Positions 1 through 8,582 of a stretch of DNA of 64,000 nucleotides are shown here, in pieces. Position 1 is the stretch's first letter; each line of letters opens with the position of its first letter. The stretch is from Novosphingobium sp. 18050. GTDB lineage: Bacteria; Pseudomonadota; Alphaproteobacteria; Sphingomonadales; Sphingomonadaceae. Both the position numbers and the translations under genes were made by a program. Under the pieces are notes generated by a model that made no database searches, was not told where the DNA came from, and saw only the letters and a list, made by a program, of their open reading frames with translations. The stretch spans positions 62,001-126,000 of the forward strand of contig NZ_CACSJO010000013.1 in NCBI RefSeq assembly GCF_902706195.1. The letters run 5' to 3'.

Positions 1-320
1 CCGGCGGCGGCGGCGCGGAACGTTTCCAGCGCCATAGTCGCGACTTTCGCGCGCAGGGGAACCCCGTCATGGGCCCATTCGTGATAGCTGACGCGCGGCC
101 AGATCCGTTCGACCTGAGGCCCCGGCAGCAGCACGTAGAAATCGAGTACGCCTTCCAGCGATCCGGTGCGCAAGTTGGAGCCGTAAAACAGCACGCCCAG
201 AGCGCCCGCATCACGGGCCAGCCGCTCGGCAAAGGCGCGCACCTGCGGCACCACGTCGCGGGCCAGCGCTGCCGCAGTGCGGTCTGCAAGGGTTTCGGAT
301 CCGTAGAGGTCGTCGCTCAT
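1..320 (-). CDS. Partial protein, possible nucleotidyltransferase-like fold
   Basis: The N-terminal 106 codons of a minus-strand gene are present; the rest lies beyond the left edge. Reading from the ATG at 320 gives a protein beginning MSDDLYGSETLAD. Around residues 45-62 it has FYGSNLRTGS followed by VLDFYVL. This resembles the G-S...D strand-turn of nucleotidyltransferase-fold proteins, but only one of the usual acidic pair is clear. It lies 49 bp downstream of the diacylglycerol-kinase-like gene on the same strand, so the two are probably co-transcribed and may share a role in lipid headgroup metabolism. Function is inference; the gene itself is well supported by frame and codon usage. 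Confidence 0.55.
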   Translation of the reverse strand, partial: MSDDLYGSETLADRTAAALARDVVPQVRAFAERLARDAGALGVLFYGSNLRTGSLEGVLDFYVLLPGPQVERIWPRVSYHEWAHDGVPLRAKVATMALETFRAAAA

Positions 321-369
321 TCGGGCGTGCATCGTGCAGGCCTGCTGTCAATGCAAGCCCAGGGCTGCG

Positions 370-1470
370 TCAGGGCACCACGAAGTTGATCTGCGGGCCT
401 TCGTCCAGCACGTAGCGACCGGCGGGGAAAGCCTCGCCGTCGAGGATGAACGCGCCGCCGATGTCAAGGTCGATGTTGTTCACGCTGAAACGCTTGGCGC
501 CGTTGCGGGTCAGGAACTTGCCCTGGAGGCCGAACATGATCGCCGGCAACAGCGCGACGATCCAGCGCACCGGCGAATCCATCACTGCCAGCTTGAGGCC
601 CGCGCCGGGATTGCGTCCGAACGGCCGCGCGCCCAGCGGGAAGCGCTCGAATGTGGTGGCGAAAGTCAGGAAACGCTCACCGGGATTACCGCGCCCGTCA
701 TAAGGCAGATGGCGGCCGGTGCGGCGATCGACGATGCGGGTGGGCGTGCAGGCGCGCCAGATATTCCCGGCGCGGCCGAACAGGGCGCCGACGATGGCGG
801 CCAGAATGGAAAGACCCACGGCGAAGCTGTTGAAGGCGCCGCGGCGGTGGGCTTCCTGCCCGGCCTCGGTGGCCAGTGCGAAGATGCCGGTGCCCAGCAC
901 GAAGCCGAGGACACCGCGTCCCTTGCCGTCGGCCGGGGTTAGACGCATCGGTCGGCGGGCCAGGGTTTCACCCCGGTGCGCGGCGGCCATCGCCTGGGTC
1001 AGCGACCAATGGTTGGGCAGGCCCAGGTCGACCGCGAGTGCGTTGGTCTTGCCCTTGGGCAGGACCACGAAAGTCGGCCAGTCGTCCCCGAAAATGTCGG
1101 CGCCGCAGGACAGCACATCGCGTACAGTGCCGTCGCCGCCGTCGACCACGAGGTAGTCGATGCCGCGCCGGGCGAATTCCGCCAGCGTGTAATGCAGTTC
1201 CTCGCGGGTGCTGGGCGTCTGCGTCAGGATGTTGGAGCAATCCGCCATTTCGGGCTTCTTGCCCTTGTTGCGGTGGCTGCGTGGATTGCGCACGATACCG
1301 ACGAGCGGAACCGCCCGTCCACGGCGTGCGGGGCGGACCGTGTGGGCGCCGCCATGGCGGCCAAGCTCACCGAAGATCGGCAGCGTCTCAAATTCGTAAA
1401 TGCTTCCGTGCACGGCCGCTATGTAGTGACGCCCGGCCGTAAAATCATCAATAAACATGCTCTGACACAT
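370..1470 (-). CDS. Diacylglycerol/sphingoid-base kinase family protein
   Basis: 366 residues with the lipid-kinase catalytic-domain signature VVDGGDGTVRDVL near residue 110, preceded by VGIVRNPRSHRNKG, the usual first strand and nucleotide loop. The C-terminal half (roughly 190-366) fits the beta-sandwich of the DAGK_cat/LCB5 superfamily. The family phosphorylates diacylglycerol or long-chain lipids using ATP. Neighbouring genes encode a CDP-alcohol phosphatidyltransferase and a cytidylyltransferase, which suggests a lipid substrate. The N-terminal 50 residues are atypical, and no good ribosome binding site precedes the ATG at 1470. The alternative start MFIDDF at 1458 is possible. Confidence 0.8.
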   Translation of the reverse strand: MCQSMFIDDFTAGRHYIAAVHGSIYEFETLPIFGELGRHGGAHTVRPARRGRAVPLVGIVRNPRSHRNKGKKPEMADCSNILTQTPSTREELHYTLAEFARRGIDYLVVDGGDGTVRDVLSCGADIFGDDWPTFVVLPKGKTNALAVDLGLPNHWSLTQAMAAAHRGETLARRPMRLTPADGKGRGVLGFVLGTGIFALATEAGQEAHRRGAFNSFAVGLSILAAIVGALFGRAGNIWRACTPTRIVDRRTGRHLPYDGRGNPGERFLTFATTFERFPLGARPFGRNPGAGLKLAVMDSPVRWIVALLPAIMFGLQGKFLTRNGAKRFSVNNIDLDIGGAFILDGEAFPAGRYVLDEGPQINFVVP

Positions 1471-1485
1471 TAAAGTTACAGTTCG

Positions 1486-2700
1486 ATGGCAGCTGTTGCC
1501 GGGCAGACACGTTCGCCCCGCTGCAATTGCCAGCCTGCCTGCGACCGACTACGGGCTGGGGTCATGGTGCAGGAAAAGCAGGCAATGCCGGTCGTTACGA
1601 TCGGTGAGAATTTCGTGAAGCTCTGGGGTCTGACGATGGCCAGGCGCGTGGCGCGGATCGCGCGGGCGGCAGGGCTGGTTTCGCTGGACGAGGTGCCTGC
1701 AGGCCCCGCGATCCTCTCCAACGCGGCCCATGCCTGGGACCCGGCGTGGTTTGGAAACATCACCGACAGGCCCGGCGTGGTGCTCACTTTGGGGGGTATT
1801 CCGGCGCTCGCCCATGCCGCGGATGGCGGACAGGCTGCCCGAATCGCGCAGGCCATGATGCAGGGCACGCCGCTGGCGGATACCTCCGGTCTGGACGTGA
1901 TCGCCTACGAGGACGGCCCGACCGTCGAGAACAAGCAGCTCAGGAAGCGCGAGACGCCGTTCCTCATGCCGCTCGTCCCCGAAACGGTACGTGCGATCGA
2001 GCGGGCCAGCTATTTCGGCGCCTACAAGGGCGTGACCGATGTGCTGACCAAGTACCTCTGGCCCGAATGGGCTCTGGTCCTCACCCGCATCTGCGCGAAG
2101 CTGGGGATTACCCCCAACATGGTGACGAGCGTGGGCGCAGTGTTCTGCGTCGTCGCCACCGTGCTGTTCGCTTATGGCCATTACTGGGCGGGCATGGCGA
2201 CCGGCCTCGTGTTTATGGTGCTGGACACCGTGGACGGCAAGCTGGCGCGCTGCACGATCACGTCGTCTGCCTGGGGCAATGTGTTCGACCACGGCATGGA
2301 CCTCGTCCACCCGCCGTTCTGGTGGTGGTTCTGGGCAACCGGCCTCGGCTTCTGGGGCATGGCCTATGATCCGGTCACCTTCTGGTGGGTGCAGGGCGCG
2401 ATCCAGGGCGGTTATATCGTCCAGCGCCTGATCGAAGGCGCCTTCATGCGCCAGAACGGCATGATGCACATCCACGTGTGGACCCGCTTCGACAGCTGGT
2501 TCCGCCTGATTACCGCGCGGCGCAATCCGAACATGGTGATCCTGTTCGTCGCCATGCTGTTCTCGCGGCCCGACCTCGGCCTGATCGCAGTGGCCTGGTG
2601 GACGGCCCTGTCGTGTCTCGTCCATGCCGTGCGGCTGGTCCAGGCATGGACCGTTCGGGCACGCGGCAGTAAGATCACCTCCTGGCTTTCGGAAGGCTGA
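1486..2700 (+). CDS. CDP-alcohol phosphatidyltransferase with extra N-terminal domain
   Basis: The C-terminal membrane domain (from about residue 190) carries the complete CDP-alcohol phosphatidyltransferase signature: DTVDGKLAR followed by G and FDHGMD, that is D-x2-D-G-x2-A-R-x8-G-x3-D-x3-D near residue 250. Several hydrophobic segments follow. These enzymes join a CDP-linked alcohol to a second alcohol in the inner membrane. The first 150-170 residues are soluble. They look like a worn nucleotidyltransferase domain, reminiscent of fused inositol-phosphate cytidylyltransferase/phosphatidyltransferase proteins; that comparison is inference. In-frame ATGs at 1564 and 1585 are alternative starts. 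The HIT gene follows after 2 bp. Confidence 0.8.
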   Translation: MAAVAGQTRSPRCNCQPACDRLRAGVMVQEKQAMPVVTIGENFVKLWGLTMARRVARIARAAGLVSLDEVPAGPAILSNAAHAWDPAWFGNITDRPGVVLTLGGIPALAHAADGGQAARIAQAMMQGTPLADTSGLDVIAYEDGPTVENKQLRKRETPFLMPLVPETVRAIERASYFGAYKGVTDVLTKYLWPEWALVLTRICAKLGITPNMVTSVGAVFCVVATVLFAYGHYWAGMATGLVFMVLDTVDGKLARCTITSSAWGNVFDHGMDLVHPPFWWWFWATGLGFWGMAYDPVTFWWVQGAIQGGYIVQRLIEGAFMRQNGMMHIHVWTRFDSWFRLITARRNPNMVILFVAMLFSRPDLGLIAVAWWTALSCLVHAVRLVQAWTVRARGSKITSWLSEG

Positions 2701-2702
2701 GC

Positions 2703-3134
2703 ATGCACGCGACGATCGAGAAGTTCGGCTGGCCCGCCACGCTGGTAGCGGAGTTCGATCACTGGCTCGTGCTGGCAAGGCCGTCGCAGCCCACGCTCGG
2801 CGCCTTGGTGCTTGCCGCGAAAAGCGAGGCAACCGCTTTCGGCGATCTGCCGGGCGAGGCCCACGCGGAACTGAAGATTGCCACCGCCGCCATCGAGGCC
2901 GCGCTGGGCCGTGCGGTGGGCTACGCGAAAATCAACTATCTGATGCTGATGATGGCGGACCCGCAGGTCCATTTCCACGTCGTCCCGCGCTACGAAGGCG
3001 CGCGCGAGTGGCAGGGGCGCGAATTCGTCGACTGCGGCTGGCCCAAGGTGCCGGACCTCGGCCATGCCGTAACGCTGGAGGGCGAGGCCCTCGATGCGCT
3101 GACGGCGTGGCTCAAAGGGTATTTTGCAGGCTAG
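2703..3134 (+). CDS. HIT family protein
   Basis: 143 residues with the histidine-triad-type motif QVHFHVVPRY near residues 90-99; the third position is not His, as in several HIT branches. HIT proteins hydrolyse or transfer nucleotide monophosphates, acting on dinucleotides, AMP-lysine and similar substrates. The ATG lies 2 bp after the stop of the CDP-alcohol phosphatidyltransferase, so the two genes form an operon. A role in clearing nucleotide by-products of that pathway is possible but unproven. Confidence 0.8.
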   Translation: MHATIEKFGWPATLVAEFDHWLVLARPSQPTLGALVLAAKSEATAFGDLPGEAHAELKIATAAIEAALGRAVGYAKINYLMLMMADPQVHFHVVPRYEGAREWQGREFVDCGWPKVPDLGHAVTLEGEALDALTAWLKGYFAG

Positions 3135-3142
3135 GCCTACTC

Positions 3143-3901
3143 TTACACCCAGGTATCGGTCAGCTTTGTCGCGATTTCGATGTCGTTGAGAAAGTCCACC
3201 TCGGCCCAGTCGAGCCCCTCGATCGAGACTGTGCCGACCTTGCCGGTGGGGGCGATCGAATCGATCACCTTGAGATACCAGTGCTGCACGCCCTCGGGCG
3301 TGCGCATGGCCTTGCGCACCGTCTCGCGGAACAGCTCGACACCTTCGCCCCGGAAGGCGAGGAAACCGATCGATTCGGCGTTCGACTGCGCGGCGGTCAG
3401 GGTCTTGCCAATATGAACGAGACGGCCGCTTTCTTCACGCTCGACCTTCATGTCGTCGCTGTCGTAACCGTCCGCCTTGACGTCGACGGTGACGGTCACC
3501 GGCCAGGACTTGCCGTCGGGGCCGAGCGAACCTTCCTGCACCTTGCGCACGATATCCTCTGACACCAGCGTGTCGCCGTTGAGGATCAGGAAGTCGCCGC
3601 GCATCGCCTCACGCACGATCCAGCACGAGCCGAGATTGTCCGCCACCTTGTAGAAGGGGTTGAAACGGATGGCGATTTCCACGCGCGGATCGCGGATCGC
3701 GGCAAGGTGTGCCTCCAGCATGTCGGTCATGAACCCGGTGACCACGTCGATACGCTTCACGCCGCAGCGGGCCAGCATCTCGATCTGCCATGCGATCAGC
3801 GAGCGGCCCGAGAAGTCGATCAGGCACTTGGGACGCTCGGCAGTGAGCGGCAGAAGGCGCGAGCCCTGGCCGGCGCTGAGGAGGATGGCGTGTTCTATCA
3901 T
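3143..3901 (-). CDS. Nucleotidyltransferase of the phosphocholine/sugar-phosphate cytidylyltransferase type
   Basis: 252 residues starting MIEHAILLSAGQGSRL, the NTP-transferase phosphate-binding loop, followed by PLT and RPKCLI with the conserved Lys. The central FLILNGDTL supplies the metal-binding Asp. Length and motifs match LicC-like choline-phosphate or inositol-phosphate cytidylyltransferases, which make a CDP- or NDP-activated headgroup. It converges with the HIT/CDP-alcohol phosphatidyltransferase pair and ends 8 bp from it. That pairing would fit activation of an alcohol followed by transfer to lipid. The true substrate cannot be read from sequence. Confidence 0.75.
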   Translation of the reverse strand: MIEHAILLSAGQGSRLLPLTAERPKCLIDFSGRSLIAWQIEMLARCGVKRIDVVTGFMTDMLEAHLAAIRDPRVEIAIRFNPFYKVADNLGSCWIVREAMRGDFLILNGDTLVSEDIVRKVQEGSLGPDGKSWPVTVTVDVKADGYDSDDMKVEREESGRLVHIGKTLTAAQSNAESIGFLAFRGEGVELFRETVRKAMRTPEGVQHWYLKVIDSIAPTGKVGTVSIEGLDWAEVDFLNDIEIATKLTDTWV

Positions 3902-4029
3902 GTTCAGGTTCAGTCTGCTTAAGGGCGCCTAGGGGGGAGCAGCGCCATCTAGCGATTGCGGCGCGAAAGGAAAAGCTCTGGCGGGGGCTGACCCGAAAAC
4001 GTTCTTCCCCCCCAACTACGAGTGATCCC

Positions 4030-5421
4030 TTGCAAGTGACAGCCCCCTCGTCCAAATGCACCCCGATGCCCGCCAAACGCGACCGCCAGGAGAGTACCAC
4101 TCCGCTAGGGCGGATACTCCAGAACACCGCCTGGCTGCTGGGCGGCAAGGGCTTCGGCGCGATCTGCGGCCTGGCCTACCTTGCCATCCAGACCCGCACG
4201 CTGGGCCTGAAGGACTTCGGCCACTTCGCGCTGATCTTCGGCACTGCGCAGGCGCTCACCTCGATCGCCGGCTTCCAGAGCTGGCGCGTGGCGGTCCGCT
4301 ACGGTTCCGAGCATGTCCACAACAAGGACTGGGGCAAGTTTGGCCGCCTGGCGATGCTGTGCGGCATGATCGACGCGGTGGGCGCGGTGATCGGCTGCGT
4401 CTTCGCCGCGGTCGTGATCTTCGGTTTCGCGCATGTGCTGGATCTCAACCCCAAGTACGTCGACGTCGCTTTCTGGTACTGCTGCATTTCGCTCTGGGCG
4501 TTGGTTTCCGCGCCGACCGGCGTGGTGCGCGCACTCAACCGGTTCGACATGGCCGTCTATGTCGAGGCGATCGTGCCGAGCGGGCGGCTCGTCGCGGCGC
4601 TGATCATCTGGGCGACGGGGCCTTCGGTCGGGCGGTTCCTGGCGGCATGGGCGGCGGTCGATATCCTCGAAGCCGTACTTTACTGGTATATGGCGCGCAG
4701 GCTCAGCCCTGAAGCGGTACGCCTTTCCAACCTTGGCAAATGGCGCCAGGCGCTGGCGGAAAATCCCGGCGTCGCGCGGTTCTTCCTCATTACTTACGGC
4801 GGCTCGTCGATTGACGCGGCCATGAAGAATGGTCCGCTGCTGATCGTCGGCGGCTGGGTCGGCACCCGTGCCGCCGGTCTCTACCGCCTCGCCTCGCAGC
4901 TTTCGCAGGCGCTGAGCAAGCTTTCGACGCTGCTTACCCGCTCGGTCTATGCCGAAGTCGCCCGCGTGCGTGTCGCCTCCAAGGCCGAGGAATTCCGCAA
5001 GCTGGCAGTGCAGACGACGATGATCGCCGGTGTCGCCGGCCTTGCCGTGGTTGCCGTCGCGGTACTCGCGGGCGAGCAGTTGCTGGCCATGATCGGCGGT
5101 GAGGCTTTCGAAAGCGGGGCCGGCATTCTGGTGCCGCTGGCCATCGCCTCCAGCTTCGACCTTGCCAGCGTCGCTTTCGAGCCAGTGCTGCACTCGACCG
5201 GCAGGGCGCGTCACTCGCTGGTGGCGCGGTTGATCGCGGTGGTCGCACTGGGCATCGGCCTGTGGCAGTTCATCCCCATCGGGCCAAGCGGCGCGGCCTG
5301 GGCCGTGGCGCTTGCCGGTGCGGTTTCCTACCTCGTGATGGGTCTGATGGCCTGGCGCACGCTGCGGCAGGTCGAAGCAGGCAAGATCGCAGTGGGTGTC
5401 GAGGACGACACGCTGGAGTAG
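4030..5421 (+). CDS. Polysaccharide/lipid-linked oligosaccharide flippase-like membrane protein
   Basis: 463 residues, strongly hydrophobic along the whole length with about 12-14 predicted membrane segments, typical of the Wzx/MATE (polysaccharide synthase) superfamily. The N-terminal stretch PLGRILQNTAWLLGGKGFG resembles the first amphipathic helix plus TM1 of Wzx proteins. The longest frame opens with TTG at 4030; ATG at 4066 (MPAKRDRQ) is an equally good start, and neither has a strong ribosome binding site. It is divergent from the cytidylyltransferase across a 128-bp promoter region. It probably moves a lipid-linked glycan or modified lipid across the inner membrane. Confidence 0.8.
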   Translation: MQVTAPSSKCTPMPAKRDRQESTTPLGRILQNTAWLLGGKGFGAICGLAYLAIQTRTLGLKDFGHFALIFGTAQALTSIAGFQSWRVAVRYGSEHVHNKDWGKFGRLAMLCGMIDAVGAVIGCVFAAVVIFGFAHVLDLNPKYVDVAFWYCCISLWALVSAPTGVVRALNRFDMAVYVEAIVPSGRLVAALIIWATGPSVGRFLAAWAAVDILEAVLYWYMARRLSPEAVRLSNLGKWRQALAENPGVARFFLITYGGSSIDAAMKNGPLLIVGGWVGTRAAGLYRLASQLSQALSKLSTLLTRSVYAEVARVRVASKAEEFRKLAVQTTMIAGVAGLAVVAVAVLAGEQLLAMIGGEAFESGAGILVPLAIASSFDLASVAFEPVLHSTGRARHSLVARLIAVVALGIGLWQFIPIGPSGAAWAVALAGAVSYLVMGLMAWRTLRQVEAGKIAVGVEDDTLE

Positions 5422-5430
5422 GCTTCAGGC

Positions 5431-5721
5431 TTACTCCTTCACGTCCGCCCATTCCGGGTGGCGCTGGAAGGCGACGGCGACGTAGCTGCACTCCGGCGCG
5501 ATCTTGAATCCGTTCTCCCGCGCATCGGCGACCATTGCTTCCACCAGCCTGCCCGCCACGCCGCGTCCGCCGATTTCCTGCGGCACCAGCGTATGTTCGG
5601 CGTAGTGCACGCCGCCGCGCGCGGTCCATGTCAGGCGGCCGATGTGGTCGCTATCGGCGAGGTGTGCCTGGTATTCGCCGGTGGAGCCGGTTTCGTGCTT
5701 GGTGATGGTAACGCCGACCAT
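5431..5721 (-). CDS. GNAT-type N-acetyltransferase, small YjdJ-like
   Basis: 96 residues from ATG 5721, chosen because an AAGGAG ribosome binding site lies about 9 bases upstream; longer readings have no such site. The core EHTLVPQEIGGRGVAGRLVEAM contains the acetyl-CoA pyrophosphate loop (Q/R-x2-G-x-G/A) of GNAT enzymes, here GGRGVAG. The small size and layout match the single-domain family of YjdJ-type acetyltransferases of unknown substrate. It converges on the flippase gene with a 9-bp gap. Confidence 0.8.
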   Translation of the reverse strand: MVGVTITKHETGSTGEYQAHLADSDHIGRLTWTARGGVHYAEHTLVPQEIGGRGVAGRLVEAMVADARENGFKIAPECSYVAVAFQRHPEWADVKE

Positions 5722-5798
5722 GGGCGGTTCTCCTTGTCGTGTTCGATGGGCCATGTCTGATGGGCGCTTGACGCAGGCCGCGCACCCTTACAGGGCAT

Positions 5799-6800
5799 AT
5801 GGCCATGCAGTTCACCTCCGACAATGCCGCCGCCGTGCATCCCGCCGTCTGGAAGGCGATGATGGCGGCCGATGCGCCCGATGCGCCTTACGATAACGAC
5901 GCGCTCAGCCGAGACCTCGACGGCGTGTTCGGAAGCCTGTTCGGGCGCGAGTGCGCGGTGCTCTGGACGGCGACCGGCACGGCGGCCAACTGCCTCGCGC
6001 TTGCCTCGCTGGTTCCGCCGCATGGCGCCGCCGTATGCCACCGCGAGGCGCATATCGAGATGGACGAGGCCGGTGCGCCCGGCTTTTTCCTTCACGGCGC
6101 CAAGCTGCTGCTGGCGGATGGCGCCAGCGCCAAGGTCACGCCGCAGACGCTGGCGGCGGTGGTCGATATCATCCGAGACGACGTTCATCAGGTTCAGCCC
6201 CACGCGATCTCGATCACCCAGGCAAGCGAATATGGCTGCGTCTACCGCCCGGACGAGGTCGCCGCCATTGCGGCCTTCGCGAAGGCGCGCTCGCTTGGCC
6301 TGCACATGGACGGGGCCCGCTTCGCCAATGCGGCGGCGTATCTGGGCTGCACCGCTGCCGAGACGGCGGGCGACGTCGACGTGCTGAGTTTCGGCTTCGT
6401 CAAGAACGGCGGCATGAGCGCCGAGGCCATCGTCTTCTTCGACGTCGAGGCCGCCAAGGCGATCCGCTATCGCCGCAAGCGAGCCGGGCACCTCCAGTCC
6501 AAGGGCCGTTTCATGGCCGCGCAGATCCTGGCGATGCTTGAAAACGACCTGTGGCTGGACAATGCGCGCTCCGCCAATGCCGCTGCGGCCGAGATCGCCG
6601 CCGCCGCACCGGGCCGCCTGCTCCATCCGGTCGAGGCGAACGAGGTGTTTCTGACCTGTACCGCCGCCGAACGCGAAACCTTGCGCGGCGCTGGCTTCGC
6701 TTTCTACGACTGGGGCGCCGATGCGGCGCGGCTGGTGACTTCGTGGGACGCACGGGCCGAGCATGTCGGTCTGCTGGCGAAAGCGATCGCGGCCTTATGA
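5799..6800 (+). CDS. ltaE: Low-specificity L-threonine aldolase / beta-eliminating lyase
   Basis: 333 residues of the PLP-dependent fold-type I aldolase family. It begins FTSDNAAAVHPAVWKAM, the usual N-terminus (SDN...HP). LGLHMDGARFANAA carries the PLP-contacting Asp, and FGFVKNGGMSAEA carries the Schiff-base lysine. It cleaves threonine or allo-threonine to glycine and acetaldehyde. The stop codon overlaps the next gene's start (ATGA at 6797-6800), which indicates a two-gene operon with the EamA transporter. Confidence 0.85.
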   Translation: MAMQFTSDNAAAVHPAVWKAMMAADAPDAPYDNDALSRDLDGVFGSLFGRECAVLWTATGTAANCLALASLVPPHGAAVCHREAHIEMDEAGAPGFFLHGAKLLLADGASAKVTPQTLAAVVDIIRDDVHQVQPHAISITQASEYGCVYRPDEVAAIAAFAKARSLGLHMDGARFANAAAYLGCTAAETAGDVDVLSFGFVKNGGMSAEAIVFFDVEAAKAIRYRRKRAGHLQSKGRFMAAQILAMLENDLWLDNARSANAAAAEIAAAAPGRLLHPVEANEVFLTCTAAERETLRGAGFAFYDWGADAARLVTSWDARAEHVGLLAKAIAAL

Positions 6801-7729
6801 GCGTGGACGCCATTAACGCGGATGCCTCGGCGCAGTCGATGCTGCGGCCGGCAGTGGCGCTGCCGTTCCTGCTCGTCGCGCTGATATGGGGCTCGACCTG
6901 GTGGGTGATCACCGGCCAGATCGGCGATGTTCCGGCCAGTTGGTCGGTGACCTGGCGCTTTGCCCTGGCGACCCCGGCGATGTTCGTCGTCGCCGCCGCG
7001 ATGGGCCGCAGCCTCAGGATCGGCAAAGAAGGGCACTGGCTGGCCTTCCTCGTCGGCGTGACGCAGTTCTGCGGCAACTACAACTTCGTCTATCGCGCCG
7101 AGATGTACCTTACTTCGGGCATCGTCGCGGTCATGATCGCGCTGCTGCTGGTGCCCAACACCGTGCTGGCGCGGATCATGCTCAAGCAGCCGATCCTGCC
7201 CCGCTTTGCCGTGGGCAGCGCCATCGCCATCGGCGGCATCGGCCTGCTGCTGCTTCATGAAGCGCATGAGGCGCCGCTGGGCGACAAGGTCCTGCTGGGC
7301 GTCGTTTTCGCGCTGATCGCGATGATGTGCGCTTCGGTATCGAATGTTATCCAGGCCAACGAAGTCGGCCAGCGCCTGCCGATGGTCAGCCTGCTGGCAT
7401 GGGCGATGCTGTACGGCACGCTGTGCGACGCTGCGCTAGCCTTCGCCATTGCCGGCCCCCCGGTACTGCCGACCGATGGCGGATACTGGCTGGGCACCGC
7501 CTACCTTGCGATTTTCGGTTCGGTTGTGACGTTCCCACTCTACTACACGCTGATCCGCCAGCTGGGTGCCGGGCGTGCGGCCTACAACGGGGTTGCCGTG
7601 GTGGTGATCGCTATGCTGTTTTCTACGGCGCTGGAGGGTTACCGCTGGTCGCTACTCGCAGGAGCGGGGGCGTTGCTGGCCATGGCGGGGCTGGTCGTCG
7701 CCCTGAGCGCGCGCAAGCCCTCGCCGTAA
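6797..7729 (+). CDS. EamA/DMT-family membrane transporter
   Basis: 310 residues from the ATG that overlaps the stop of the threonine aldolase. The frame is open further upstream, but that part is a shadow of the aldolase. About ten hydrophobic helices form two EamA repeats; the first begins LPFLLVALIWGSTWW, with the conserved W-G-S/T element after TM1. Such proteins are drug/metabolite exporters, often of amino acids. Pairing with an amino-acid-cleaving enzyme suggests amino-acid efflux, as inference. The 3' end overlaps the convergent epimerase gene by 91 bp. Confidence 0.85.
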   Translation: MSVDAINADASAQSMLRPAVALPFLLVALIWGSTWWVITGQIGDVPASWSVTWRFALATPAMFVVAAAMGRSLRIGKEGHWLAFLVGVTQFCGNYNFVYRAEMYLTSGIVAVMIALLLVPNTVLARIMLKQPILPRFAVGSAIAIGGIGLLLLHEAHEAPLGDKVLLGVVFALIAMMCASVSNVIQANEVGQRLPMVSLLAWAMLYGTLCDAALAFAIAGPPVLPTDGGYWLGTAYLAIFGSVVTFPLYYTLIRQLGAGRAAYNGVAVVVIAMLFSTALEGYRWSLLAGAGALLAMAGLVVALSARKPSP

Positions 7730-8484
7730 GTGGGGTAGCGTGGCCGCCAGCCCAGCACGGCCTTGGCCTTGCCGTTGGTGACGCGCCGGTTCTCCGCATA
7801 GAAAGCCTGCGCCATCGGTGAGAGTTTGGCTTCTTCCAGCGATTGCAGCGGCGGCAGCGGCGCGGCGGTAAGGCGGCATGCCTCCTCCACCAGCCGGTTC
7901 TGCGCGCAGGGCAGGTCGTCGGCAAGGTTGTACGCTCCGCCCGGCGCCGCGATCCCGGCGAGGACCCCGGCGGCGATATCCTCGACATGGACGCGGCTGA
8001 AGACCTGCCCCGGCAAGTCGATACGGTGGGCGCGCCCCTCGGCCAGCCGCTCGAAGATCGAGCGGCCGGGGCCGTAGATGCCGGGCAGGCGGTAGACCCG
8101 TGCCCCCAGCGCTTGCCATGCCGCGTCCGCCTCGGCCCGCGCGGTGCGTCGGCCCGTGCCGATCGGCGCGCTTTCGTCCACCCACGCGCCGCCGGTGTCG
8201 CCGTAGACCCCGGTGGAGGAAAGATAGGACAGCGCTCGTCCTTTCAGCGAATCGCCGTAAAGGTCCAGCACTGGATCGAGCGGTTCGCCGCGCCCCTCAC
8301 GCCCCGGCGGGACGGAGGACAGCACATGGTCGGCATCGGCCAGCGCCATCCGCACATTACCCGCGTCGTCGAAGGCGAGAGTGCCTTCGCTGCCGGTGGA
8401 GATCACTTCCCAGCCGCGCTGTTCGAAGCGGGCAGCGATGAAACGCGCGGTGTAACCGAGGCCGAAGATGAACAGGCGGGGCAT
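7639..8484 (-). CDS. NAD(P)-dependent epimerase/reductase-like protein (atypical SDR)
   Basis: 281 residues. The N-terminus MPRLFIFGLGYTARFIA is a Rossmann nucleotide loop of the YeeZ-like type (GxGYxxR/A). SYLSSTGVYGDTGG supplies the Ser/Tyr element of extended SDRs, although the Y-x3-K lysine is not obvious. YRLPGIYGPGRS is the usual substrate-side loop. Likely a NAD(P)-binding sugar epimerase relative. Its last 30 codons overlap the convergent transporter gene, which is unusual but both frames are strongly coding. Confidence 0.8.
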   Translation of the reverse strand: MPRLFIFGLGYTARFIAARFEQRGWEVISTGSEGTLAFDDAGNVRMALADADHVLSSVPPGREGRGEPLDPVLDLYGDSLKGRALSYLSSTGVYGDTGGAWVDESAPIGTGRRTARAEADAAWQALGARVYRLPGIYGPGRSIFERLAEGRAHRIDLPGQVFSRVHVEDIAAGVLAGIAAPGGAYNLADDLPCAQNRLVEEACRLTAAPLPPLQSLEEAKLSPMAQAFYAENRRVTNGKAKAVLGWRPRYPTYGEGLRALRATTSPAMASNAPAPASSDQR

Positions 8485-8582
8485 CGCCCATGCCTACCAC
8501 CCCGGCGCGAGCGGGCAACCCTCGCACCGAAATCGCATCGCTCCCGCTGGCAATCGACCGCCGAGCCTCTAAGTATGCGGGC

